Positions 1-6,107 of a DNA stretch of 13,776 bases are shown here, piece after piece. This DNA is from CANMXU01 sp052030545. GTDB taxonomy: Bacteria > Pseudomonadota > Gammaproteobacteria > Enterobacterales > Alteromonadaceae. Numbering within the stretch: the first letter of the stretch is position 1; each line of letters starts with the position of its first letter. The notes beneath the pieces are model-generated. The model was not told the origin of the DNA. It saw only the letters and a program-made list of their open reading frames with translations, and did not search any database. Location: assembly GCF_052030545.1 (NCBI RefSeq), contig NZ_JBPDIH010000018.1, forward strand, positions 1 to 13,776, written 5' to 3'. The translations under genes were made by a program, and so were the position numbers.

Positions 1-49
1 ATGCCTTCAAGTTAGTGCCGCGATCAGAAAGCGTTTAAATTGGACTAAA

Positions 50-80
50 TTCATACCACAAAGATCAACACGCTCTAGTT
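50..80. repeat. Possible end of a dispersed repeat related to the 4810-5071 element
   Basis: The stretch AAAGATCAACACGCTCTAGT (60-79, continuing TTA) resembles the right end of the element at 4810-5071 (AAAGATCAACAGCCCCTAGT, continuing TTA), with 3 mismatches in 23 bases. Bases 1-59 do not obviously align with the interior of that element, so this may be a related but different family, or a remnant. The rest would lie left of the window. Confidence 0.35.
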
Positions 81-130
81 AACCCGTTTTATTTAACCTA
101 TATTCATTAATCAGTTTTATTTGGCTAATA

Positions 131-166
131 AAAAATGCCGTTACTGGCAACAGTAACGGCATTTCT
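131..166 (-). terminator. Rho-independent terminator of fkpA
   Basis: A perfect 14-bp stem (133-146 with 151-164, arm AAATGCCGTTACTG) encloses a 4-base loop. Read on the minus strand it is followed by a T run, and it sits about 35 bases beyond the fkpA stop codon. The form is that of a classical intrinsic terminator. Confidence 0.88.
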
Positions 167-202
167 AATTTCTAATTTCTAACGTTAACTAAGTGGTTAA
201 AC

Positions 203-967
203 TTACTTATCGCCTACTTCAGCTGGTGCTTGTGGCTGCTGAATGTCTAATAATTCAATTTCAAATTCTAAAACTGAGTTACCAGGAATACGTGGTGGAT
301 TACCTGCTGGGCCGTAAGCTAAATCTGAAGGGATAGTAAACTTGTACTTAGAACCTACAGACATTAACTGTACACCTTCAGTCCAACCAGCAATTACGCG
401 GTTTAATGGGAAAACTGCAGGTTGGTTACGGCTGTAAGAACTATCAAATTCTTCACCGTTTAAGAACGTACCTTTGTAATGTACAGTTACAGTGTCGGTC
501 GCTACTGGTTTAGCACCTTCACCTTCTGTTAATACTTGGTACTGAATACCAGATTCAGTGACTTGAACGCCTTCTTTCTTAGCATTTTCTTCTAAGAATT
601 TTTGACCTTCTGCTAAGCTCGCTTCAGCTTCAACAGCTGCTTGCTCTTGTTGCTTAGCTTGCATAGTTTGATCTAACGACGCTAATACTGACTGTACTTC
701 TTCTTTAGTCATTACTGAATTGCCGTCGATGCTTTCAATAAAGCCACGAACAATTAGGTCTTGCTCAAGTGATAAACCTAATTTAGCTTGCTCTTCAAGG
801 TTACGTTCCATGTACATACCAATTGATGCACCTAAACCGTATGCTTGTTTTTGAACTTCAGTTTCTAGTGCTACTGGTGCTTTAACTTCTTCTTTTTTAA
901 CTTCTTCTTGACAGCCAAATACCGATACTAGGGCAATAGCCACTAAAGTTGGTTTTAAAAATTTCAT
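203..967 (-). CDS. fkpA: FkpA/Mip-type FKBP peptidyl-prolyl cis-trans isomerase, predicted lipoprotein
   Basis: Envelope proline isomerase and folding chaperone of the FkpA/Mip family, 254 residues. The N-terminus is a signal peptide with a lipobox-like VFGC, so Cys19 is probably lipidated; E. coli FkpA is soluble, so membrane anchoring here is a difference. Residues about 35-105 resemble the helical FKBP_N dimerisation domain, followed by an Ala/Glu/Gln-rich helix (105-130). The FKBP domain covers about 155-243 and keeps the usual active-site residues: Tyr164, Phe174-Asp175, Val191-Ile192, Trp195, Tyr218 and Phe235, so activity is expected. The ATG is preceded on the minus strand by GGAG at good spacing. 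It is divergent from the WD40 gene; in enterobacteria fkpA also lies next to slyX. Family assignment is secure; lipidation is inferred from the short motif only. Confidence 0.95.
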   Translation of the reverse strand: MKFLKPTLVAIALVSVFGCQEEVKKEEVKAPVALETEVQKQAYGLGASIGMYMERNLEEQAKLGLSLEQDLIVRGFIESIDGNSVMTKEEVQSVLASLDQTMQAKQQEQAAVEAEASLAEGQKFLEENAKKEGVQVTESGIQYQVLTEGEGAKPVATDTVTVHYKGTFLNGEEFDSSYSRNQPAVFPLNRVIAGWTEGVQLMSVGSKYKFTIPSDLAYGPAGNPPRIPGNSVLEFEIELLDIQQPQAPAEVGDK

Positions 968-1118
968 TCATTTCTCCATAAATACAAACCCGTAGGAGAA
1001 AATCCACAAGTTGTCTTTAATCATCAGTTGAAAGTTAGTGAGATACTATGTCGCTATTGCTCATCAATTATTATGAGCACGAATTGTTAACAACATCAGT
1101 ACAATATACTGGCATCAC

Positions 1119-1146
1119 AGAATACTGATTCCAAAATAAATTGCAA
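1119..1146 (-). promoter_or_regulatory. Candidate sigma-70 promoter for fkpA
   Basis: On the minus strand TTGCAA (1141-1146) and TATTCT (1119-1124) are separated by 16 bases, pointing towards fkpA with a leader of about 145 bases. The hexamers are only moderately close to consensus. A perfect palindrome TTGTTAACAA (1084-1093) lies just downstream and could be an operator, but nothing identifies a regulator. Confidence 0.35.
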
Positions 1147-1258
1147 CCGCCGTTCTGTAAAGTTTTTGAAATTAAATGTGTCCTCATCTGTTACTCGCAA
1201 TCTTATGTGGCTTAGGTATATACTAAATGTACGACTTCTAAGAAAAAAGTACCTTATT

Positions 1259-2254
1259 GTGCGTGTTGGAAAATCGACATTTTTGACCCTGTTTGCCGTT
1301 GCAAGTTTGTTGCTTTTAAGCGCATGCCAACCTAGTGGTCAACAACCTTTACAAAAATGGCAACACGCCATTGAAGGAGCTTACGCCGCCGATATTGCTA
1401 ACGACGGCAAACTTAGCGCCAGCTCGTCAATTCATCATGGCATTAGTTTGTGGGATCTTGAAAAAAACGCCTTATTGTTTCAATGGAGCCAACAACAAGA
1501 CAGTGCTGATAATCTAGTGCTTGCTATAGATATCGCCGACAATAATTCACATGTATTAACCGCAAGTCGTGAAAATTTTGCTTTATGGAATGCAACCTCT
1601 GGTCAGTCTGAAGGTTACTGGCGAGTGCGTGAATCGAGTATTCGTGATATTGCCGTTGCCAACGATGGTCGTTTTATTTTAATTGGTAAAGGCAATGGTA
1701 CTGTGGTGCATGTGACGCCAGCCACGGGAAGACGCTTGGAATTTTTAGGCCATAGTGAAAAAATAAATTCGGTAGATATGCTACCAAATGGACGCATCGC
1801 CTTATCTGGTGGTAATGATTTTGTCGCCTATTTATGGGATACACAATCAGGGCAAGTTATTTACCGTTTTAATCACCCAAGCCGAGTGACCAAAGTCGCC
1901 TTAGATCACCACGGGCGTTATGCTTTTACCGCAGACAGTAAAAAACAAGCCCATATTTGGGATCTAAAAACCGGCAAACTCGTCAGTAGCTTAAAATATA
2001 CCAATCGCCAAGAAGTGTTTAGTTCAGTGCAATTTTCGAAAGATGGCCAGTTACTTGTTACTGGCGCGCCAACACGTAAGGTTAGTGTTTGGGATATTAG
2101 CTCAGGCGAACGCCGCTCAAGTTTTCGTGTCAGCCCAAGAGATGACATTCGACCTGCTGGTGCGGTTGTGTATAGCGTTGCTTTTCGCGATAATAGCCAC
2201 ATACTTACCCAAAGCTCGTCAGGATATGCTGAATTATGGCAGATAAACCAATAA
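1259..2254 (+). CDS. WD40-repeat beta-propeller lipoprotein
   Basis: Predicted lipoprotein of about 331 residues built almost wholly of WD40-like repeats. From this GTG start the signal peptide is 22 residues long: a basic start (RVGK), a hydrophobic core and the lipobox LSAC, with Cys23 as first mature residue. The frame stays open upstream to TTG at 1166 and ATG at 1205, which would add a long arginine-rich leader; I chose 1259 because it gives a normal signal peptide. About seven repeats follow, several ending in the typical W-D or W sequences (ISLWDL, AYLWDT, AHIWDL, VSVWDI, AELWQI), as expected of one closed propeller. Such propellers are usually protein-binding scaffolds; no catalytic motif is visible. 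The gene overlaps slyX by 19 bases, so the two are probably co-transcribed. Specific function unknown. Confidence 0.82.
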   Translation: MRVGKSTFLTLFAVASLLLLSACQPSGQQPLQKWQHAIEGAYAADIANDGKLSASSSIHHGISLWDLEKNALLFQWSQQQDSADNLVLAIDIADNNSHVLTASRENFALWNATSGQSEGYWRVRESSIRDIAVANDGRFILIGKGNGTVVHVTPATGRRLEFLGHSEKINSVDMLPNGRIALSGGNDFVAYLWDTQSGQVIYRFNHPSRVTKVALDHHGRYAFTADSKKQAHIWDLKTGKLVSSLKYTNRQEVFSSVQFSKDGQLLVTGAPTRKVSVWDISSGERRSSFRVSPRDDIRPAGAVVYSVAFRDNSHILTQSSSGYAELWQINQ

Positions 2255-2475
2255 CCCAATCGCTTAGTGAAATAGAGCAACATATTGAAGCATTAGAGTC
2301 GAGAAATGCCTTTCAAGACGATGTTATCGAGCAGCTCAACCATGAGCTTGCTATTCATCAAGCACAAATATCTGAATTGAAAACCCAATTAAAATTGGTA
2401 GCAGAGCGCATTAAAGACCATAATCCACTAGAAGGTGGTAAAGCTGAACAAGAGCCGCCGCCACCGCACTATTAG
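2236..2475 (+). CDS. slyX: SlyX family protein
   Basis: A 79-residue SlyX protein. It is almost entirely a predicted coiled coil (about residues 5-62, heptad-like Leu/Ile spacing) and ends in the proline-rich tail PPPPHY typical of SlyX. It has no signal peptide and is probably cytoplasmic. The molecular role of SlyX is not established; the name comes from its position beside slyD in E. coli. The ATG lies inside the end of the WD40 gene, 19 bases before that gene's last base, with AGGA upstream, which suggests translational coupling. No slyD is present in this window, unlike in E. coli. Confidence 0.93.
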   Translation: MADKPITQSLSEIEQHIEALESRNAFQDDVIEQLNHELAIHQAQISELKTQLKLVAERIKDHNPLEGGKAEQEPPPPHY

Positions 2476-2532
2476 CCTAAAGCAGCTATTAAAAAAACCA
2501 ACTAAGCCTTAATTACCACCCGAATTTCTGCA

Positions 2533-2568
2533 AAGCAAGAAGACTTAGTTAAAAGTCTATTCTTGCTT
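2533..2568. terminator. Hairpin between convergent slyX and yheV
   Basis: AAGCAAGAA (2533-2541) pairs with TTCTTGCTT (2560-2568), and GACTT (2542-2546) with AAGTC (2553-2557), leaving a 2-base bulge and a 6-base loop. The right arm contains the yheV stop codon. There is no long T run on either side, so it is a weak terminator or a stabilising 3' hairpin shared by the convergent genes. Confidence 0.45.
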
Positions 2569-2751
2569 AAAGACACCGATCACTTGTTCATGCTGACGTA
2601 CCGCTTTATCAACATGCGCTTGTGGTTGCGACATTTGTTCACCGCAGCTAACACAGGTAACTTTTTCGACATCATTTTCTTTGGTTAATGCCATGGTATC
2701 CATCGCCTGACATTTTGGGCACACCGCGCCTGCTATAAATCGCTTTTTCAC
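2557..2751 (-). CDS. yheV: YheV family zinc-ribbon protein
   Basis: A 64-residue member of the YheV (DUF2387) family. Two CxxC pairs, Cys11-Cys14 (CPKC) and Cys33-Cys36 (CVSC), are arranged as a small zinc ribbon, and the N-terminal KKRFIAGA and C-terminal EQVIGVF are family hallmarks. The start is GTG, as the conserved N-terminus begins there; a purine-rich GAAGAA lies upstream. Function is unknown; metal binding follows from the cysteines only. It is convergent with slyX and divergent from yheS, and belongs to the same conserved neighbourhood in enterobacteria. Confidence 0.93.
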   Translation of the reverse strand: MKKRFIAGAVCPKCQAMDTMALTKENDVEKVTCVSCGEQMSQPQAHVDKAVRQHEQVIGVFKQE

Positions 2752-2791
2752 ATTAATTCTTCATTTCATTCGTATCTGGGCGTATTTTACC

Positions 2792-2821
2792 TTGAATAAC
2801 CCCCTATGGAAAAGCGACAAT
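2792..2821 (+). promoter_or_regulatory. Candidate promoter for yheS
   Basis: TTGAAT (2792-2797) and GACAAT (2816-2821) are spaced by 18 bases in the 101-base gap between yheV and yheS, giving a predicted leader of about 25 bases before the TTG start. Four of six bases in the -10 match consensus. The call rests on sequence fit and position alone. Confidence 0.35.
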
Positions 2822-2852
2822 AGCGCCTTTACACATTTAATGAGATTTCCCT

Positions 2853-4763
2853 TTGATATCTGCCACTGATTTAAGCTTAGACCGCGGCGCAAAAAACCTG
2901 ATCAGCGCATCAAGCTTTACTATTCATCCTAATCATAAAGTTGGCCTAGTTGGCGCAAACGGTTGTGGAAAATCCTCATTATTTGCAGCACTTTTACAAG
3001 ACTTACAGCCTGATGCCGGCAGCATTACCTTACCGGCTAACTGGACAATTTCGACGGTAAAACAAGAAACGCCAGCGCTTGAGCAATCGGCGCTTGATTA
3101 TGTCATGGATGGCGACAAAGAATTTCGCCAACTTGAAAAACAACTTGAACAAGCACGAGCCGAAGATAACGGTAACCAAGAAGCGATCATCATTAATAAA
3201 ATTGACGCGATTGGCGGCTATAGCTTACCGGCACGCGCAGGTGAGTTATTGCATGGTTTAGGTTTTCTGCAAAGCCAATTAACTAATCCAGTCAAAGCGT
3301 TTTCCGGTGGTTGGCGTATGCGCTTAAACTTAGCCCAAGCCCTGATCAGCCGCGCTGATTTATTACTGCTTGATGAACCAACCAACCATTTAGATTTAGA
3401 CGCGGTGATCTGGCTACAACGTTGGTTAAAACGCTTTGATGGTACCTTGGTACTGATTTCACATGATCGTGATTTTCTTGATGATGTCATTGGCCAAATT
3501 TTGCATATTGAACACCAACAAGCCAAGCTCTATAGCGGTAATTACACCGCCTTTGAACGCCAGCGCGCAGAACATTTGGCTCAGCAAGATGCACAATTTC
3601 AAAAGCAGCAAAAAGAAGTCGCGCACTTAACCTCGTTTGTTGATCGTTTTCGCGCCAAAGCCAGTAAAGCTAAGCAGGCACAAAGTCGCTTAAAGCGTTT
3701 ACAGAAACTACCTGAACTTGCACCAGCACATGTCGACAGCCAATTCACTTTTAGTTTTGAAGCGCCAGAAAGCTTGCCTTATCCGCTTCTGGCACTAAAA
3801 GAAAGCCAATGTGGTTATAACCCAGAAACCATTATTTTAGATGAAGTTGGCTTAACATTAGTACCGGGCAGTCGTATAGGCTTACTCGGTAGAAACGGCG
3901 CGGGGAAATCAACCCTCATTAAATCACTCGCCGGCGAACTTGCCTTGCAAGCGGGTGAGCGCTACTGCGCACAAGAGTTAAAAATCGGTTATTTTTCTCA
4001 GCACCAATTAGAGCAACTGCATTTTTCTAGCAGCCCTGCTGAGCATATTTTGCGCGCCAAACCTGAGCTCGGCGAACCGCAAGCACGTACTTTTTTAGGA
4101 CGTTTTGGTTTTAGTGGCGACCAAGCACTAGAGCCAGTTGGCAATATGTCGGGTGGTGAAAAAGCGCGTTTAGTATTAGCACTTATTGTATTAGAAAAAC
4201 CGCAATTATTATTACTCGATGAACCGACTAACCACCTTGATTTAGAAATGCGTCAAGCCTTAGTACTTGCCCTGCAAGACTTTGAAGGAGCCATTATTCT
4301 CATTGCCCATGACCGCTACTTATTAGAGTCATGTGTTGACGAGTTTTTCTTAGTGGCTAACGGCCAAGTGCAAGAATTTAACGGCGACATTGACGATTAT
4401 CAGCAATGGTTAAACGACGATAAAAAATTTACCGCGCAAAGTGCAAAATCAAGTTCCTCTAGCAGCGAGCCAACGGTAGATAAAAAACAGCAACGCCGCG
4501 AACAAGCCGAGCTTCGTAAAAAAGCCTCACCGCTGCGCAAACAAGCAGACAAACTAGAAAAGCAAATGCACAAGTGGCAAAGTGAGTTAGAGCAAGTTGA
4601 AACTACTTTGGGCGATAGCGAAATTTACCAAGCTGAGCACAAAGCTAAACTGACCGAGCTATTAAAAGTGCAAGCAAAACTTAAAGGCGATATTGAAGAA
4701 GTTGAAATGCAATGGCTTGAGCTTGAAGAGCAAATTGAAGAGATTATGACAGCCGCCAGCTAG
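2853..4763 (+). CDS. yheS: YheS-type ABC-F ATPase
   Basis: A 636-residue ABC-F protein, very close in length and sequence to E. coli YheS. It carries two ATP-binding cassettes and no membrane segments. First cassette: Walker A GANGCGKS (34-41), signature SGGWRMRL, Walker B LLLLDEPTNHLDLDA. Second cassette: Walker A GRNGAGKST, signature SGGEKARL, Walker B LLLLDEPTNHLDLEM. The linker between them is the basic helical segment typical of ABC-F factors that enter the ribosomal E site, and the C-terminus (about 545-636) is a charged coiled coil. Such proteins act on stalled or misfiring ribosomes; the exact role of YheS is known only in part. The start is TTG, fixed by alignment with the family N-terminus, since no in-frame ATG fits. 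A Ser-rich patch precedes the coiled coil. Confidence 0.95.
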   Translation: MISATDLSLDRGAKNLISASSFTIHPNHKVGLVGANGCGKSSLFAALLQDLQPDAGSITLPANWTISTVKQETPALEQSALDYVMDGDKEFRQLEKQLEQARAEDNGNQEAIIINKIDAIGGYSLPARAGELLHGLGFLQSQLTNPVKAFSGGWRMRLNLAQALISRADLLLLDEPTNHLDLDAVIWLQRWLKRFDGTLVLISHDRDFLDDVIGQILHIEHQQAKLYSGNYTAFERQRAEHLAQQDAQFQKQQKEVAHLTSFVDRFRAKASKAKQAQSRLKRLQKLPELAPAHVDSQFTFSFEAPESLPYPLLALKESQCGYNPETIILDEVGLTLVPGSRIGLLGRNGAGKSTLIKSLAGELALQAGERYCAQELKIGYFSQHQLEQLHFSSSPAEHILRAKPELGEPQARTFLGRFGFSGDQALEPVGNMSGGEKARLVLALIVLEKPQLLLLDEPTNHLDLEMRQALVLALQDFEGAIILIAHDRYLLESCVDEFFLVANGQVQEFNGDIDDYQQWLNDDKKFTAQSAKSSSSSSEPTVDKKQQRREQAELRKKASPLRKQADKLEKQMHKWQSELEQVETTLGDSEIYQAEHKAKLTELLKVQAKLKGDIEEVEMQWLELEEQIEEIMTAAS

Positions 4764-4772
4764 AGCCATGAG

Positions 4773-4796
4773 AGAGCTAAAGTAAGAGCTAAAGTA
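4773..4796 (+). repeat. Perfect 12-bp tandem duplication
   Basis: AGAGCTAAAGTA occurs twice head to tail just after the yheS stop codon. It is probably a local slippage duplication, with no evident function. Confidence 0.7.
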
Positions 4797-4839
4797 ATAA
4801 CCAAGGTTAGGAGCTGTTGAACTTTCGAGGTTAAATTTT

Positions 4840-4937
4840 GTTCAACGTAAACGCTTTTTGTTCAAGGTGTGAACAACACAGCATGGTTGCTCCATGTAAG
4901 TTGTAAACAACGATGAAGCAATAGCGTTTAGTTGAAC
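4840..4937. other. Four-arm (cloverleaf-like) fold inside the element
   Basis: The closing stem is GTTCAACGTAAACGCT (4840-4855) with AGCGTTTAGTTGAAC (4923-4937), complementary apart from one extra base. It encloses three hairpins in a row: TTGTTCA/TGAACAA (4858-4876, 5-base loop), CATGG/CCATG (4882-4896, 5-base loop) and GTTG/CAAC (4900-4911, 4-base loop). This could act as single-stranded DNA recognised by a transposase or as a folded RNA; nothing in the sequence decides between them. Confidence 0.6.
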
Positions 4938-4944
4938 CCCAAAG

Positions 4945-5042
4945 GCTGCGTTTCTAGGCATTTATACTGCATTATTGCGCTTTCAGGTGGAATAACCACA
5001 TAGCAATCGCAATGCTTTGTCTAAATACCGATAAACTGCAGC
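4945..5042. other. Long imperfect hairpin in the right half of the element
   Basis: GCTGCGTTTCTAGGCATTTATAC (4945-4967, shown in parts: GCTGC then GTTTCTAGGCATTTATAC) pairs imperfectly with 5019-5042, at about 18-19 of 24 positions. Inside it ATTGCG (4974-4979) pairs with CGCAAT (5008-5013), and GTGG (4987-4990) with CCAC (4996-4999) around a 5-base loop. With the four-arm fold and the terminal repeats, almost the whole element is paired. Confidence 0.5.
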
Positions 5043-5074
5043 AAAAATAAACACGAAAGATCAACAGCCCCTAG

Positions 5075-5962
5075 TTATAATGTTAACCTTGGTTTGATAA
5101 AGTCGACAAATGCTGTAACTCGTTCCGAGACAGCCGAAGACTGATAATAAACCGCATTCACTAACTCCCTATCGGTACCTTTTATTCGATATGCATCGAG
5201 CAGTGTCATCAGTTTGCCTGTCGCAATATCCTTGTTGATCATAAAGCCAGACAAGCAAGCTATTCCATTTCCCGATAAGGCCAGTTGCCGAATGGTTTCG
5301 CCATTACTTGCGGTTATTGAAGGGGTTATTATCTCTAAACCTCTGACCGGCCATTTATTCAGTGCTTTGATATTTGAAAAACCCAATAAACTGTAATTAT
5401 TCAGCTCAGTCGGACTTTTAGGTAAACCATTTTGGGCAATATATTCAGGCGAGGCAACAATATAAAGTTCGCTTTTGCCTAACGCTTTGGCATGTAAGCT
5501 TGAATCTTCAAGCCTACCAATTCTTATTGCCACATCGGTACGTTTTTCAATTAAATCAACAAACCCTTCTGAAGAATTAAGTTCAACATCAATATTCGGA
5601 TATAGCTGATTAAACTCACTGATATGAGGGGCTAACTGATGAAAGATAAAAGGGCTAGCCGCGTCAATACGTAGTTTTCCCGCAGGGCTTTTTCCTTGAG
5701 CAGCAATAGCCGCCTCGGCATGTTGAATATGCGTTAAGCCAACACTAACCGCTTCAATAAATTTTTTTCCTTCCTCGGTCAGCATTATTCGTCTGGTGGT
5801 GCGAATTAAAATTGATGTGCCCAGCGCTTTTTCAATTTTGTTTACTGAACGCGAGATACGTGCAACTTGAATGTTAAGTGCATCAGCAGCGGCAGAAAAA
5901 CCGCCAAACTCAATCACCGCTAATAACAGCTCTAAATCATCTGATCTGGTTTTTAAATTCAA
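5075..5962 (-). CDS. LysR-type transcriptional regulator
   Basis: A 295-residue LysR-family regulator of normal length. The N-terminal winged helix-turn-helix (about 1-60) shows the usual pattern DLELLLAVIEFGGFSAAADA, then SRSVNKIEKALG and LIRTTRRIMLTEEG; a linker helix and a periplasmic-binding-like effector domain (about 90-290) follow. It is of the CrgA/YafC-like group that often controls an adjacent exporter or oxidoreductase. The start is TTG with GAGG six bases upstream; no ATG fits. It diverges from the MFS exporter gene over a 145-base gap holding an inverted repeat, so it probably controls that gene and itself. The effector cannot be read from the sequence. The stop codon lies four bases from the neighbouring 262-bp element, but the protein is not truncated. 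Confidence 0.92.
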   Translation of the reverse strand: MNLKTRSDDLELLLAVIEFGGFSAAADALNIQVARISRSVNKIEKALGTSILIRTTRRIMLTEEGKKFIEAVSVGLTHIQHAEAAIAAQGKSPAGKLRIDAASPFIFHQLAPHISEFNQLYPNIDVELNSSEGFVDLIEKRTDVAIRIGRLEDSSLHAKALGKSELYIVASPEYIAQNGLPKSPTELNNYSLLGFSNIKALNKWPVRGLEIITPSITASNGETIRQLALSGNGIACLSGFMINKDIATGKLMTLLDAYRIKGTDRELVNAVYYQSSAVSERVTAFVDFIKPRLTL

Positions 5963-5987
5963 ATTAACCTCATTTTTAACAATAGTA

Positions 5988-6016
5988 TTTTGTAAATAGC
6001 ACTATTTATTACAAAA
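5988..6016. promoter_or_regulatory. Dyad in the LysR/MFS divergent intergenic region (candidate operator)
   Basis: TTTTGTAA (5988-5995) and TTACAAAA (6009-6016) form a perfect 8-bp inverted repeat separated by 13 bases. Inside it AAATAG and CTATTT form a second, tight dyad around CA. LysR-type regulators bind interrupted dyads of this size between divergent genes, so this is the best candidate site for the adjacent regulator. Binding is inferred. Confidence 0.6.
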
Positions 6017-6107
6017 GTTTAGCAGTTAATAATGACGCCAACAAATAGAAGTAGCGGTTTATTTAAACCACTTAACTTCATCCTTTAAATAATTTTTGGA
6101 GATGATG

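Larger units (their letters stand above)
4810..5071. mobile_element. 262-bp MITE-like element with terminal inverted repeats
   Basis: The ends are inverted repeats of about 29 bp, matching at 23 positions: the left begins GGAGCTGTTGAACTTTCGAG and the right, on the other strand, GGGGCTGTTGATCTTTCGTG. TA lies immediately outside both ends (4808-4809 and 5072-5073), compatible with a TA target duplication as in IS630/Tc1 or some IS5-group elements. No transposase frame exists inside, so it would have to be moved in trans. The interior is heavily folded: a four-arm structure (4840-4937) and a long imperfect hairpin (4945-5042) fill it. It lies between the convergent yheS and LysR genes, starting only a few bases beyond the LysR-gene stop. 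The family is not one I can name; mobility is inferred from the ends and flanks. Confidence 0.72.
4799..5094. repeat. Split 11-bp inverted repeat flanking the inserted element
   Basis: AACCAAGGTTA (4799-4809) is perfectly complementary to TAACCTTGGTT (5084-5094). The arms lie at unequal distances from the element at 4810-5071 (0 versus 12 bases), so they are not an extension of its terminal repeats. Joining the flanks with a single TA gives an 11-bp stem with a 10-base loop containing the LysR-gene stop codon. This suggests an older hairpin between convergent genes that was split by the insertion. Confidence 0.6.

Noticed and set aside
1219..1224. TATACT as a -10 element for the WD40 gene
   Set aside because: It lies 34 bases before the preferred GTG and looks good alone, but no acceptable -35 hexamer occurs at 15-19 bases upstream. 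I therefore did not list it as a promoter.
1918..2283. Long minus-strand frame opposite the WD40 gene
   Set aside because: It is antisense to a well-supported WD40 coding region, has no ribosome-binding site and no recognisable domain. It is a shadow frame.
3218..3526. Minus-strand frame opposite yheS
   Set aside because: It runs across conserved ABC-F motifs on the other strand and its cysteine- and serine-rich product has no family resemblance.
4840..4937. tRNA or tRNA-like gene
   Set aside because: The fold has four arms, but lacks a 7-bp acceptor stem, a proper T-arm and anticodon loop, and a plausible 3' end. The closing stem is 15-16 bp long.
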